Assembly: GCA_013396915.1 (NCBI GenBank)
Contig: VWZL01000111.1
Span: 771,063-835,062 of the forward strand
Source of the DNA: Stercorarius parasiticus
Taxonomy: Eukaryota > Chordata > Aves > Charadriiformes > Stercorariidae
Reading direction: 5' to 3'
DNA length: 64,000 nt
Shown piece by piece: positions 35,326 to 48,600 of the stretch (position 1 is its first letter; every line of letters starts with the position of its first letter). Both the position numbers and the translations under genes were made by a program. The notes under the pieces are model-generated. The model saw nothing but the letters and a program-made list of their open reading frames with translations. It searched no databases and was not told the DNA's origin.

Positions 35326-35395
35326 AAATCCTTTCTTCCTGCTTGATACTTCATTATTGTGATTGCTTTTTATTGATTGACAGAGCTGCCTTTGC
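35326..35395. promoter_or_regulatory. candidate PBX-MEIS/HOX-type composite site
   Basis: TGATTGACAG at 35374-35383 is an exact match to the PBX-MEIS/PREP heterodimer consensus, preceded directly by TTTTTAT, which could serve as a HOX half site. ATTATTGTGATTG lies just upstream (35353-35365). The block is A/T-rich among GC-richer flanks. The match is seen; the role is inferred. Confidence 0.35.
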
Positions 35396-36040
35396 AAACA
35401 CCCAGAACCCTTGGAGAATTGCAAGCGGCCAATTCAGTCCCACTCTCACACATGTGCGCACACCGTCTCCCACTGGGCATGGTGAAGCTGCATCTTCTCC
35501 TGCTTCCAAAACACAGCTTCCTCAGAGGGATGGTGAGAAGACAGAGCTGGTTTCTCTGCCCATCAATGCAGCACAGAACTGATCCCTTGGGGAGGGGATC
35601 ATTTGCCGCACGTGGCATAGCCAGGCATGAGGATGCACGAGGCTGCCACGAAAAGCATTATTAATAATGGCCAAAATGATCTTTGTGCACCAAGGGAACA
35701 CTGTAGTTCTGAGGGAATCACTGCACAGAGATACGTCACTATATCAGTGACACACAGGTCCTGGCAGGATCTTTGGTTTCCTTATCATCTTGAAAATGTC
35801 CCTGCTTCCCCCAAACCCATGCCACGTCTCCCCGCTGGCCTCACATGAAGAGTCACTGTGGTTTTCCAGCCATGTTCACAGGGCTGTCACCTGGTCACCT
35901 CAGCCACAGCCTGTTGTCCCAGCCTTCAAACCTGCCTGTGCCCTGCAAACAGGTACAGGGCAGCCAGTGCCCCACTGCAGAGAACCAGCCCTAAGTACCT
36001 GCGAGCAGATTTCAGCTCCTGCTTCTTCTGGGAACTCAAG
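35396..36040. other. gene-free DNA, nothing recognised
   Basis: No supported feature. Open frames here overlap on both strands without recognisable domains. Confidence 0.5.
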
Positions 36041-36073
36041 GATGGATGGATGGATGGATAGATGGATGGATAG
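36041..36073. repeat. (GATG)n microsatellite
   Basis: About eight tetranucleotide units GATG with one GATA variant at 36057-36060 and another at the end. A typical polymorphic tetranucleotide tract. Confidence 0.95.
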
Positions 36074-39000
36074 GGGAAGGAGCAACCCTATCTGCAGGGA
36101 AGATCTTGCCCTTGCTCCTGCCCCAGGACCCTGTGCACAGGTGCTCTTTCAGAGTCTAGACTGAAAGAGGGGGCACAGGGCTGGGCTGCAAATGTGCGAG
36201 GTCCCAGCCTGTCCATGGGGCCGGGAGAGCTCACCCTCATGCGTGAGACAGATACTGAGGCATCCCATGGTGGAATGGGCAGCTCAGTTCTGCTCACACT
36301 TGGGGAATTAAACTCCATGGGGCTAGAGTACATCCGGGGGGGTCAGAGCAGCCTGCTGGGGACTTCCAAAAGCCAACCCTTTTTCCCACTCTGAACTTCT
36401 TGCTATACATGAAAACCCAAGTAAGCACAGTGCAATGGTCAGAGCTTGTTAATATTAGGGCTTGGCTGGTTTCACTCCTGGGTGCCAGGGAATGGGCAAG
36501 GCAGCGAAACCACATGGCATAGCAAAGCTCTGTCAGCTTTCCTGCTCTCTCTTGATAGGATTTAGGAGGACAACAACGCCCAGCAGCCGGATCTCCTGAG
36601 GTGGTCTGGAGGATGCGTCTCCCTGCCCTGGGTCTTTAATCAAACCTGAGGATACTTTTGTCTCCTGACTTTCTGAGGGCACATTGCTCGGGAAGTGGGA
36701 GACAAAATGCAACTGTCAGAATACAGATCTCGGCTGTGATGTATGGGGCAGCGAGATGGGCTGCTGCTTGTTATCCCCTGCCCTGCCGCAGTGGCAGACA
36801 AGGGGACAACGTGGAGAGTTGCTGCCAGCCGGCAGGCAGATCACAGGGAGCCCAGCCTTAAGGAAAAAAATGGCCTGAAAGGATCACTTGTAAAGGTGAG
36901 GAGAGCACTAGCTATTAACCTGCTGCAGACACTGATTAAAGAGACTCCATCCTATAGATTACATTCAAGGTTTTCTAGCCACACTAGGAATAGCAATAAT
37001 TCCTAACCTAGGGGCTTCCAGTGCTGTTTCCAAGTGTTTCAAATTTTAAAGCAGAGGTTTTCTCTTCTTCCCACAGGAGGGATGCTTTTGGGCTGCCCCT
37101 GCAGTGCTAACCCAGCCCTCGATCCCCAGCCCCTTGCCTGGATCACCAGTTTAGACCTTCCCAGACAGCTAATCTGGGGTATTTGCATCTCAGACCAGAT
37201 TATCGCCGAGAGCTGAGCCACCTCCCTCTGTGGGATCATGGTGCCTCCAAGGGTCAGCCCTGAGTGCAGCAGCACCGCGGGAGAGAAGGAGCAAATTCGT
37301 CCCCTTGCAACCGCAGTTTCACAACTGCTCTTAGTCCGCAAAAATGTCACAAAAGGCAGGCTGCATGGCGAGGCCACGCTCCTACCCTTTGTGGTGTTTC
37401 TGCAGCAGGTTATCTTTTTGTTGGCATCGTTTTTTGACACAACCAGCAAGTCTTTCCCAGCAGAAAATGGCTGCAGTGTGGATGCTTGGTGTCAGCACAC
37501 AGCCCTCCACCCCCAAATGCCCTTTGCCATGAGACCTCTCTGAGCCTCCATGGTATCTCCCAGCAGAGGGAAGCACCGGCACAAGGACATGACCAGGTTA
37601 CAGGAATACTTCGTGATGCTAGTGATGGACCCTAGCACCCTGCTTCCCTCCTGGAGGCCAGGGCACTCCTCAGCCCCATCTGGGTGCACAGGGGAGCCCC
37701 AGGCACAGAGCGCCTGTGCAGGGGATGGAGCAGCTGCCAGGCCTTCATGTCTGGGGTGCTCAGCGGCTTTGCATTCGGGAAGCTCTTCCCCGTGGCGAGG
37801 GCAGGTTTAAGCAGTGCCCCGAAGCCCTGGCTTCTTGGAAGGGTTATTCCCTTTGTCTCCTTTTCCTTTTTTCCAGATCTGACTTAAAACGGAGATCAGG
37901 ATGACTCTCAGCGAGCAAAGATCCCATGACTGTTTCCCCAAGAGCCAGGATATTAGTCCTTGTATCCTGGCCATATTCCAGCTCGGGAAATTACCTTCTG
38001 CCTCCCTAAATCCCCCCTGCAGTTTCAATTGGATACAGGCTTCTTCACTCTCTTGCTGAAACTGCTGCACGGGGTTGCTGTGCGCGGTTAAGCAGCTGCT
38101 ATCGGAGGTGGGTGACAGGATTAATCTCAGGGGTGCTGGGGTCAGAGCTGAGCGAGGGCAGGGAGCGCCGCCTGCCGAAACACCAGCACAGCGGCCTCTC
38201 CCCGGGGTTGTGCTCAGCCCCAAACGGGGCTCCTCTCCCAGAGCTGCCCTCACTTTTCCCAAGCTTAGCCCCGTCTTTTACCCCCTTTGCATTGCAGAAC
38301 CACAACTAATACACACCAAGATGGATTTTGCTTCATTTTCCAGCATGTCAGCTGCCTGGCCAGACACCAGCTGCTGGAGCATCGATTTGCTCACGCACCT
38401 GGAGAACACGTGCTCTTCTCACGGCCATGTTTAGGCACGGGATCCCTCTCTCCCTGGCTAGCCCTCACATCTTTGCAGAATAACTACAGCCTTTTGGCCA
38501 TTCCAGGACTTGTCCCTCGGGGAGCAGCTGTGGGGGCCCCATGTGGGATGCTGCGCCTGCAGTATGGGGCCCTGAGCAGAAAGGAGCCATGGCGCAGTGT
38601 GGGACCCTGCCCATAGGAACCTCGAGGAGAGGTCCCCTCTCAGGATGCAATCCAGACTGGTGACCCCTTCACCGTCCCCTGAGCCACAGTGCTGAGCTCC
38701 CTCAGGCTGCAAAGTCTCTGGCTGGAGGGAAGCAGCAGGTGGCGACTGCATTTGCTCAGCTGTGCATGGACACACACCCCAAAGGCTACACAAACACTCC
38801 TACCCCCCCATCCCTGCCCCACGTGGGGCAACCAGGGCTGAATATAACAGCAGTGCAACCTCACAGCACCAAGTGAGAGGACAGCCTGGCAAAAGAGTCC
38901 CCTCTGAGGACGGGTGAGCCAGAAAGGGTCCTGCTCCACCATAAGCCCAGGACACAGCCTACAGTAGGGCCCCTTTCACAAACCCTTGTGTTGGGGAAGG

Positions 39001-39464
39001 CGCCAGCACAGTCCCATCTACAGATTCACCTAACACTGGAGCAAATCCCAGGAGCGAACAACCCTGGAACAGGAATCCTGGAGGTCTCCAGACTGAAGTT
39101 GTTGAACCTCGAGTTAAAAATGCAACACTGTCGAGCAGCCAGATTTTGCGTTGTTCTTGTTGCCAGAATCTATACAAGCAAATTACTTTGCTGTCAGGAA
39201 TACAACAGGAGACAGAGAGAGAGAAATCCCCTGCCCGGGCACTCTGGAGACGTACCCGCAATATTCTGAGTAATGCAGCCATCTCACTGACATCCCCTGA
39301 CATCTGGGGAATAGAAAAAAAACAACAGAAAACCTTTAAAGTCATTTAATAGATGTGATTTGTGGATGAAATATAATATACAGTGAAAGGTGGGGACAAT
39401 GGCCTTTAATGAAGTGTCTTGGAGGAAATCTTGTGTGATCGTGCATGTGTGTCAAGGGGAGGTG
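36074..39464. other. gene-free DNA, nothing recognised
   Basis: About 3.4 kb without a recognisable exon, RNA gene or transposon. Composition alternates between moderately GC-rich and mixed. Open frames of up to about 150 codons (for example minus strand 37807-38262) overlap others and show no domains. Confidence 0.5.
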
Positions 39465-39556
39465 TTTATATATATAAATATATATACAGACATTTACACA
39501 CATCTCTGTTAAACATTCTTCCTACGTGTTCTATGTGTGCATATATAAATATATAC
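39465..39556. repeat. duplicated TA-rich microsatellite pair
   Basis: Two TA-rich tracts, 39465-39488 and 39541-39556, share the pattern ATATATAAATATATA and are each followed by CA-rich text. They may descend from one tract by local duplication. No gene overlaps. Confidence 0.75.
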
Positions 39557-39814
39557 ATCTGTGCGTGTGCCTGTGCTGTGGGCAAGAGCGCTGCCAAGAG
39601 CAGTCAAATTTCAATCCAGCATGCAGAAAGCATCAGGGCCGGAGGACAGAAGCTCAGACCTCTCTTCTCCCCATGAATCACAGCCCACAGATGAGGATCA
39701 GTGCAGACGTCAACTCTGGTGCCAGCTCTTCTTCCCTGGCTCCTCTGGGCCAGATTCCCTCCTCTCCTCACCCCCCTAATCCCCCCTTTTCCCTACTCCC
39801 CCTTCCCTTCCCAG

Positions 39815-40060
39815 CAGGATGACATTCATCCATCATCAGCATTTTAAGTGCTGGCATGTCATTGAGGCTGTCAGCCGCCTTCTTTGCTCAGCGCAAGGCG
39901 CTCCGCTTGGCGACTTGGTGCGACCGTTTCCATTTGGAGACCGTAATCCTCCTATTCGGGTTAGTTCCACTCGGTTTCACGGAGCACAGAGTGAGGGGGA
40001 CCCGATGGGACGGTGGTAAATTATATCAAATAATAAGAGAGAGGGCTTGCTCTAATAACT
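39815..40060. promoter_or_regulatory. candidate regulatory block with clustered CpG
   Basis: Complex, CpG-containing text (for example GCGACTTGGTGCGACCG near 39909 and GACCGTAATCC near 39939) in a CpG-poor neighbourhood, followed by an A/T-rich ATATCAAATAATAAG segment. Retained CpGs outside an island are sometimes seen in conserved elements. Selected by eye only. Confidence 0.25.
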
Positions 40061-41017
40061 CCGACCACGGGATACTCAGGCACAGATGCGATGCCAGGGG
40101 GCCGAGCACTGCAACCTGCCAGGGTAAATCCCCTACAGCCTGCCTTTACCCTCTTCACCCCCAAAGCCAGAGGCCCCAGGTTCCACCTCAGTGCCACCGG
40201 GTGTAAATCTGGAATTAACTGGCTGGGAAACTGAGCTTGGGATCTGACCCCAGCTCAGGTCCAGTGGGTGTAAACTGAGCTCCAGCAGCCTGGCCCACAG
40301 CTGAAAAATGGATGGACATAAGGAGAAGGGAGCCAGAGACAGGGTTACTTAGGAAAGTCAGCGCAAGTTGCCAGGGAAAAGTCACTTCACTACCCCTTGC
40401 CCAGAGGGTTGGCATTCCTTGGAGGTCTGCCTGTATTTCACCTCGTCAAATGACCACGTCCTGATGTCAAACATGCTCTTCAGAGAAGACGGGCTGTCCG
40501 GTGGTGGGTACCACTGGAGCGGACACCCACCCCCAAACCCCATCACCCTGCTGCTCTCCCAGCAGAGCCCCGATCCCCTTCGAAGCCCACGCAGCCCTAG
40601 CCCATGCACACCCTCACCCCAGCCCCTCCAGGTGCCGTTGCAGCGAAAGGCAGCCAGAGAGATGGCACAGCTGCCATCCCAACCCTGCTATGTCATGCAC
40701 GGCTACTCAGGTTTAAACTGGGAGTTAGAGGAGATGCTTATTTTAGAAGCAAGTTGTTTTTGCAGCATGCTTAGTCAAAGCAAAAGCGGGAGGGGAGGCA
40801 GGGGGATCATTTAAAGGGGAAACCCCCTGAGCATGGACCCAAGCGCTGGGCTAATCTTAGAAGCCAGAATATCCTGGAGTCATGACAAGGGACTCAATGA
40901 GACTTTAAGAAATGGGCAGCACACCAGAAGAAAGCTGGATCCAGGGCTGGCCGTGTATGGCCTGGTGCTGAGAGCCCGAGTAGATGCACTGAATCAGCTG
41001 CTTTGGCTGCAGCAGGC
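40061..41017. other. gene-free DNA; CTCF-like word at 40091-40102
   Basis: No exon supported. ATGCCAGGGGGC at 40091-40102 (plus) matches the CTCF core CCRSYAGRKGGC at ten of twelve positions, with the mismatches in the leading CC. Otherwise featureless. Confidence 0.4.
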
Positions 41018-41072
41018 AGCTTACTGCTCTGTGCCTCAGTTTCCCCGTCCCTATGTGGGGATACTGCTTTCA
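41018..41072 (+). mobile_element. possible MIR/CORE-SINE fragment
   Basis: TTACTGCTCTGTGCCTCAGT followed by TTCCCC and a GGGGATA segment (41021-41063) matches the conserved central part of MIR-type SINEs (CTGTGCCTCAGTTTCC, then a G-rich GGGGATA word). Only this short core is recognisable, so it could be coincidence. Ancient MIR-like SINEs are known in sauropsid genomes. Confidence 0.5.
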
Positions 41073-44000
41073 CGTGAGGTCACTAAAAGGGTCACGTTCC
41101 AGGGTCTGCAGATGACAAATAGAAGCGAGCAGTTTATTTCAATCTCTGAGAAAAGATAAAAAGGAGTCTGTGAAGACTGGTTTGTGTTTGGGGATTTTTT
41201 AAACACTTTTTGGCAAAGCTGTTGGGATAAAGGTTCACAACAGCTCCCTGGCAGAGGTGTGAGCATTCACAGGAAGGATGAAAGCCACAGGGCCAGGGCT
41301 GTATAGAACCAGACAACGGATTTTCATTCCACACCTGCAGACGCCAGGTCAGGGTATGGCATTACCTCTGCTATTCCTTGCCCTGCTGCTCCCAGCACTG
41401 CAAAACCCAGGAGTAAGTGTTCGCCTGTGCACGGTGCCTGCACACGGCGGGCAGCAGAGCCCCAGCTCACCCTCCTCTTCTTGCTGGGCATCAGCAGAGC
41501 AGCGTGCCGGGGGATGCACACGCGTGTCTGCCTGCTCTCCATCCCTGCAACCTGCCAGCCTGCTGATCTATAAGCTAATCCTACCCCAAGCTGATCTATA
41601 ACTAATTCACTTACAACACAATTGCAATATCGATTCCCAAACTGCTTTGCAGACAGTGTTAAAATGTGTGTGTGTGCACGGCAGGGACAAGGGAACCGGC
41701 TGACAAAAAGCCAGAGCGCAGGAAGGGCGCGGGTCAGTGCCTGCTCTTCACGGGGGAGATCGGAGCGTGCTGCAGAGGCAGCTTCATCCGCACCCTTCCA
41801 GTCCTTCCCTTTGTCTCCATGGCTGCCGAGTGCTGTGACTGGCTGCAAAGAGATCTGAACTTCTTTCTGACTCCTTTCTGCCCAGGCATCCTATGGATCC
41901 TATGCATCCACCATCCTTGCATCTGCTGAGCAAGGCCTGTGTGCCATCGTGGGAAGGACGGCATGGTCTTTGTTCATCCCCACCATCTCAGGAAGGCAAG
42001 CCCAGTCCCGCACTCTCCCATCACTTATGGGAGTCATAAGCTGTGTGGGCAGGTATAGGGCTGGACATTGATGTCTGGAGGAGAAGCACATGAGCAAAGA
42101 GCAGCTTCTCCAGGGTCACATCTAATGTGGGAGGTGAGAAAGGTCTGTGTTTCCAGCAACAATTGTGAGCTGAAGCAAGAATTGTGCTTATCTGGGGAGG
42201 TAACCACCTCCACAGCTCCCGGTCCATCTCCAGAGGACAGGGTAACTCATCCCAGCACAGCGATTGCCCTCTCCCTGCCTCACCGGGAGCCCGGGCCCCG
42301 TGTGGACCAATAGTGCTTTGGGAGCTGGCCTAAGCAGGTTTTGTGCCTGACTTTGCTCACACCAAGCTGGTTTGGGATCAGTCTGAGGCTACAAAACCCA
42401 GCACAGCCGGGACCAGTGATCTTGGTACCTTCCCAACCCCTGGGGCAAGCACAAGCTCTTCCAGCATGTTACCTCCTCCATTGAGCAGCGCAGCAGAGAA
42501 TGCAGGGGCAGCACAAAGGTTGAATGTCTCCCAACACCTGCAAGAAGCACAAAATTTCTGTGCTTCTTCCCAATGTTTACATCATTTATGCCAGCAGAAC
42601 AAGAGAATGCTGAAACCACCAAGAAAAGACCCCGTTTTGGTCAGTGGTCTCCTAGAACGACTCTTCTCTCAGGGAGCCACGTTTGAAAGGTTGATTTATG
42701 CAGCACAAAGTAAAGAAGACGTATTTAATGATGAATGGAAATGTCATATTGATCCTATGGACAGGCTGTGAAATACTGTTGTACATGGGCTGTCGCTGAA
42801 TCCACTGAGCGGGTGGAGGCATTTGACAGCAGGGCAGTCGATATGGGGAGCGCACTGCCCTCCGCGCGTCTGCCTACCCGATGAGCACCACCAAACCAGG
42901 CTGGAAATCAGGAGAAAGCTGCGAACCTGCAAAGGAGGGAGGATGTTGAAGGACTTTCACAACCATCCAATGGTACCATTAGTATTTCGAGGGCATGCAC
43001 ATGCAGGGTGGCAGGGATGCCATTGCATCACACACACCACAGCGGGGCATTGACTGAGGCCATGGCAGCTCCAGCATTAAATAATACTGACAAAGGGCAG
43101 GACTGTGCATGGAGGAAGGACAAAGCTATGTGTCCCTCACCAAATGCAGATAGGTGATGGGCCCTCCATGCAGTCTGTAGCAGGAGCAGTGCTACCCATG
43201 TGCATCCTATGCCCACGTTTCTCTCCCAGTGGGAAAGGTGATGTATCCAGGGCTGCCAGAGCTCAGGCAAAATGTCTTTGGTTGGAAAATTGAGGGGCAT
43301 CAGTGCTGCTGAGTCTAAGGAGGGTCTGTGGCACCTTTGGAAAAGGGACCCCACAACCACACAGCCATGTGGGGTGACCCCAAAGGGACTTTAGGGGCCA
43401 TCTTCATACCCCTGCCCTGCTCATGCTGCAGCCATCAGGATCTGTTGCATTGCTGTAGCAAAGACTCGGCTCAGCTGGAGGAAAGTTCCACTTGGACAGA
43501 GCACAGCAGAGGGGAAAAGTGATCTTAAACTGGCAAAAATAGAGCATCGGCCTCATATAATTTCTCTGAAAACAAGATTTATTGAAGTTCTGTCTGTGGA
43601 AATCACTGCAGTGTGGAACACTCAACGTATAGATTTGATCACTGACTCGTACCCTACTACATTTTTCATTAGGAAAAATATTGGCTGGGAAAGTTTGACC
43701 TCATAATCTCTGCATTTTAAACAATAACCAAGGAAAACAAAAGTGATGGGCTAAGGAAATCTCTTCCACTTCAGCACTCCCCTAGGCAGGAGCCAGGAGC
43801 TGAAATTTGCTGCTCTGGACCAGAGTTACCTACTATGAACCTTTGTGTCCAAACGCCTCCAGAGCTGATGGTCTTTGACCACGTCTACCCAAGGGGTGTC
43901 TGGAGTGGGCACAATGCACATCAGTACCTGCTGGAGGACCGAGGCAGAAAACTGGACTCTGTTCTCACCATAATTCAGGTGCCCAAGTAGGGACAGTCTC

Positions 44001-44224
44001 CACTGCAGAGCAAATCAAAGATAACCTTCATCTGAGACTCAACTTCTCACCTTTCTGTAATAAGATGTCCCCGGCCTGCAGTCAGCACAGGGCTGGGAGG
44101 GGGACAGGCAGACGGGCAGATTCCCATTAGGGAGAGCAGTGGTCTCCACCTTCAGTTTGGCCAACATGTACCTGTCACCCCACCAGCACCACACAAGGGA
44201 GGGTTGGAGTCTCAGCTGCTGCTC
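41073..44224. other. gene-free DNA, nothing recognised
   Basis: About 3.1 kb without a supported exon. An open frame at 42343-42771 (plus, 142 codons) has no recognisable domain or low-complexity signature. A GT/GCAC run occurs at 41663-41680. No transposon recognised. Confidence 0.5.
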
Positions 44225-44440
44225 CGCCACAGCCCCTTTCAAATTAATTCCTGTTTTACGGTCTAAATAAATTAACCTCCATCGATTAGAGGTTCCCGGT
44301 GCTTTTAATGTCAGTGTCATAATCAGATACCAGAATGGATTTGCCTTTCTAAATCATAGCTCCAAAAGGCTTTCAATCTGAAGCTCTATTTTATGTGTGA
44401 CCCAATTAGAGACCGCAAGACTTTGGGCCCCAATGGCTTG
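44225..44440. promoter_or_regulatory. candidate regulatory A/T-rich block
   Basis: Dense in homeodomain-type cores: AAATTAATTCC (44240-44250), AAATAAATTAACC, ATCGATTAGAGG and ATAATCAGATACC. It has no repeat structure and its flanks are GC-richer. This is among the more conserved-element-like texts in the window, by eye. Not tested by alignment. Confidence 0.35.
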
Positions 44441-44785
44441 CCAATAGCCTGCTTTACACAAGCTGCTTGTTGATGGACTTCATGACTGAAAGGAGACCTG
44501 ACTCCAGGCCCCATTCCTTTGTGCTTCCCACCACCTGTACTCCTTGGTTCTCACCTTCTGACAGCCAGAGACACCCCACCCTGCAGCAAAAGCCAAACTC
44601 AAGAAAGCCAAAGGCAGGCAGTGTTGCTTTGTCTTTGATTCATGCACCAGATCTACACGGGAAGAGACACACAAGTCATTTATGAAGATGAACTCATCTT
44701 GGGAGACAGCACCAGAGCTCCATCTAAACCCTCCCATTCCTCCTGGGAATCTCCCTGACAACCCAAAGACAAAGGATCCAATTAT

Positions 44786-45104
44786 GTGTGGGTGTCAGTC
44801 TCTTTTCACAGGTAACAAGCGATATTACAAGAGGACACGACCTGAAGTTGTGCTAGGGGAGGTTTAGATTGGGTATTAGAAAAAAATGTTTCACCAAAAG
44901 GGTTATCAAGCATTGGAACAGGCTGCCCAGGGAAGTGGTTGGAGTCACCATCCCTGGAGGTATTTAAAAAAACATGTAGATGTGGCACCTAGGGGCGTAG
45001 TTTAGTGGGAGTCTTGGCAGTGTTAGGTTTACGGTTGGATTTGATGATCTTAAGGGTCTTTTCCAACCTAAATGATTCTATGATTCCATGATTTTATGAT
45101 CTTA
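44786..45104 (+). mobile_element. CR1 LINE, 5'-truncated 3' end
   Basis: The plus strand carries a typical CR1 3' end. It begins GGTGTCAGTCTCTTTTCACA (44791-44810, remnant of GLFSQ), runs through GGGGAGGTTTAGATTGGGTA and a CATTGGAACAGGCTGCCC segment (HWNRLP region; translation [10 protein letters not shown] is still visible), and ends in degenerate octamers ATGATTCTATGATTCCATGA up to about 45104. Stop codons interrupt the frame after REVV, so it is dead. About 320 bases long, severely 5'-truncated as usual for CR1. Orientation is opposite to the copy at 21.3 kb. Confidence 0.95.
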
Positions 45105-45389
45105 AGCAATGCATCGGGCAAAGAGACGAAGTGGAGATCTTTTGCCCGCAGGGAGAAGGGGTACGTCACAGGCAGCCTAATCGGCTTGTATCAGCCAGAA
45201 TAGCCACTAGCTTTCTAGGGAGGTTTTCTCTTTCCCTTTATTTGCTGCAGATCTCGGGGCCCTTTCTGAGCATCCATCTGATACCAGGGAGGGAATTCCA
45301 CTCCACCCCCTCTACCATGCTCAGCATCTCCCTTGCAACTTCTTCCAAGACCCTTCGGTTTGATTTCCAAGTTCTGACACAGCCATTAG

Positions 45390-45680
45390 TTACAAAGAGC
45401 GATTAGTTTGGTTGTTGTCGTTAAGTCATTTTTTAAATGGCTCCAGGCAGCATCAGAGAACAAAGAAACAAAATACCCGTGAAAAGAGTTAATCACAAAT
45501 TACTAATTATTTCCCCCCCTCCCTTTGCACTCCTTCCTCCCCAAATCATGAAATATTATCCCCATGAAGAAAGGAAAAGGTCTGTCCGTTCGTGAGCCCT
45601 TCACGGATTTTATACACCTAATTCATCAAACGAGAAACACTTCCTGATCGTCCGGGATTATTTTGAGAGGTGAGCTCATG
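45390..45680. promoter_or_regulatory. candidate regulatory block
   Basis: A/T-rich, non-repetitive text with AGTTAATCACAAATTACTAA near 45487-45506, ATCATGAAATATTATCC near 45545 and CACCTAATTCATC near 45616. A C-rich run separates two parts. Chosen by composition only. Confidence 0.25.
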
Positions 45681-48600
45681 ACCCCCCGACCCCCCCTGCC
45701 GAGAGCCACGGCGAAGGGCGAAGTCTCTGATTTACGTGTCCGGAGATATGGCCCCAAGCTACGAGGTGGGGAATGGTGGAGCCTCGCCGGCTCAAGGAAC
45801 GAGCCCTGATACCCTGGTGAGGGGCAGCCGCTGAGCTGGGCCCTTCATGTAGACAGATCCTGTGACTCCAAGTGTTTCTGAACCCATTCAGATTTTATGG
45901 GGCTGCTGATTTCAAACAGGCCGAGCACTTTGAACGAGGCGCTGTGCATGCCATTTGCCGTTTCGTATTTATTTACAACGAGGTCTTTTATTCCCCTTTC
46001 CAGCCGGGATGTACGTGCCACAAGACAGGTCTTTAGCTCAAAAGAGCTCAACCTGAGGGACAATCTGGAAGGCATGACAGTCTGGGGTCCTGCAAAATTT
46101 ACTTGATAGGAAAATTTTGGGGGTGATGAGAGCTGAGCAGTCCAAGCCACAAACACCCATTGCTCCCAGGTCTAGATCCACTGGGATCTGCTTGTTAAAT
46201 ATCCACAGGTCCCTCAGAGTAGACGTGGCTGGGGAAAGCACTGTTGAAAATAATTACTCTTGCAGATGCCCAATTCCCTGCTTGCCCAGTTCTCCCAGTC
46301 CCATAGTACTGAGGTCTTTGCCTGTGCCAGGGCAGAAACCGCTGTTGAGGAATCTGGATGCATAAAACCTCCATCTCAGATGCCCATGCCCCTCTGTCAC
46401 CCTTCCTCTTTGGCCATCAGCAAAAAAAAAAGTGTTCATATGCCCAAACCCACACCAGAGCATCTCACTGAGCCTTGGAGATGCTCAGCATTCAGCTGCA
46501 GATCCATCTAACTACCAAAGATCTTTTCATAAACAGGCCAAAGCAAAATCAAATGTCTCCAAGAGATTTGACTTCCAAGTCTGTACCAGTAGCCAACACA
46601 AAGCGGAAGACAGCAGTAACGCTGGGACCCCTCTGCAGTAGAAGACTTGAATATACCTGCTGGCTGGCAGGTACGTAAATCTCCGCCTCCCAGTATTTTT
46701 TCAGCCTTTAGGGATGGCTCCAATCGCAGAGACGCTCTGAACTGCACCAACAATCACTTCAACAGGCTCAGATTTTGCCTTTTGCATGGTTAAAACCCTT
46801 TGACCTTTTCCGTATGCATCCAGAAGGACATCCTATTTTGCGTGAAAATGAAGCTATTTATCTAACCAAGATAAATAAATAAACCGCGGTCTCCTAGACC
46901 TGGGAGGGGAGTTTGGGAGAAGCGTGCTCCTGGGCTAACCCTTTTTTTTTCCCCCAGGACAGAAAGAGCCTGTCCTGTTTGCCTAAAAGCTGAAAGTGAT
47001 GCAAAAGGGGACCATAAGGGAGTATGAAAATGCATTTGAATCAATAGGATAAAGTTAACAGGATCAGGAATAAATAGAATGAATGAAATAGGATAAAAAC
47101 ACCAGAGGAGATGCTAAACTCAACATCGCCTCAGGGATCACTGCTGAAGGAGCATCAGGGCCAAGTTCATCCTGGGTGTAATTCTCTTGGCTGTTTCCTC
47201 CTGGCATTTTAAAGCTTGGTGGATTTAGGAGATTTGGGTGGGATTTTTTTTGTCCCTGTCAATGATGTCTCAATTCAAATAAAGTGTGAGATTCTTGGGT
47301 TTGCTCCACGTCTGCCTGGCACAGCTTAGGGTCTGGCTTCTATAAATGGCACCTTCCCATGACCCAGCAGCACCGCTCTGGCTACCGGGATATCCAGAAA
47401 GGCGCCTACAGGTGGATTTGGGTGATGAATTTAAAGCAGCCATGTTTGCAAACCAGTTTTGCTGTTTATGTAACAGACTCCATCCCGATTCAACAAGCAT
47501 GCTGACAGCCAGGCTTCACTCCAAGCATGTGTTTAAATCTCTTTGGCTTTCAAGGAGTTTATGCTTATGCTTTAAGTAAAGCAGGTGCTTTGTGGATTGA
47601 GTCCTGCATCCTTGTAACAGATGCACCATCTTCCCATGGTCCCTCAAAGACAGCAGCCAGAGATATCAGAAGAGATACACAAGTATTTGCTGGTTGTTTT
47701 TCCCAACAGCTCCCTGCTGTGCAGCACAGCAAGGCACTCCAGCAGCTCCCAGCGTGCCTGTTTCCCACACACCCCTTGCCACACCACAAAAAATACAAAA
47801 AGAAAGAAAATTCAAATATGTTGAAAAGCATCTTTTCTCTGGACCAGTTCCCAAGGCACCCTGTGAGCAGGTGTAAGTTCTGTGTCTCAGCAAAACCGTG
47901 GTCCTGATTCATTTTCAGTTTTATCGAAGGGGAAAGAGGACCCTCAGAAACCAGCAGTCCAGCATAAGCCCCGTTCATTGGTAGGTGAGCAGAGGGTCCC
48001 TGTGTACCTCAGCTCCTGGATAATCCTCCCTGGTGCCTGCTGGGATCATTGGGGAGACTGGGACATGACGCACGGGGACACGACGCTGCAGCTCATGTTC
48101 TCATCCTTGCAAAAACAGCCAAGGAAGTCTCCAGCAACAAAGCTGCACCAAACACCTTGTTTGAAAGGTGACCCCCTCAGAGGGGGCAGTGCCCCATAGC
48201 CCCACGTCTGGGCACGGTGCTAATTTATGGTGGCACTCAGGGAAGAAACCTTCATCCTGCTGCCTTGGCTTTCCCACCCAACTCCGCATGCGAGGCTGAA
48301 TTTTGCTTAGCTTTGGAGACTCCATGAGTGCATTGCCCCAGGCGAGATGGCTGCAGGCCATCAGCTAAAATAGCTGCTTGTCATCATCTCCTTTGTCTGG
48401 GCTGTGGGCTGGCATGACCTGTTGCCTCCGCTTCTTTTGAGATCCTTTTACACCCAGCCTTTGAAGGGATGACTGACAGCAGGACCTTGATCTTTCCTTT
48501 CGTCCTCTTCCTCCTGCTTCTCTCCCTTTCCTTTGCCACCTGCTCTGGTTATTTCCCCCCTGTGCCTTTTTTGGGGTCTTCCTCTCCCTTTGTTATTGTC

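Noticed and set aside
42343..42771. 142-codon plus-strand frame beginning MPDFAHTKLVWDQ
   Set aside because: Checked for transposase, gag-like or zinc-finger motifs and none is present. No flanking terminal repeats or target-site duplication seen.
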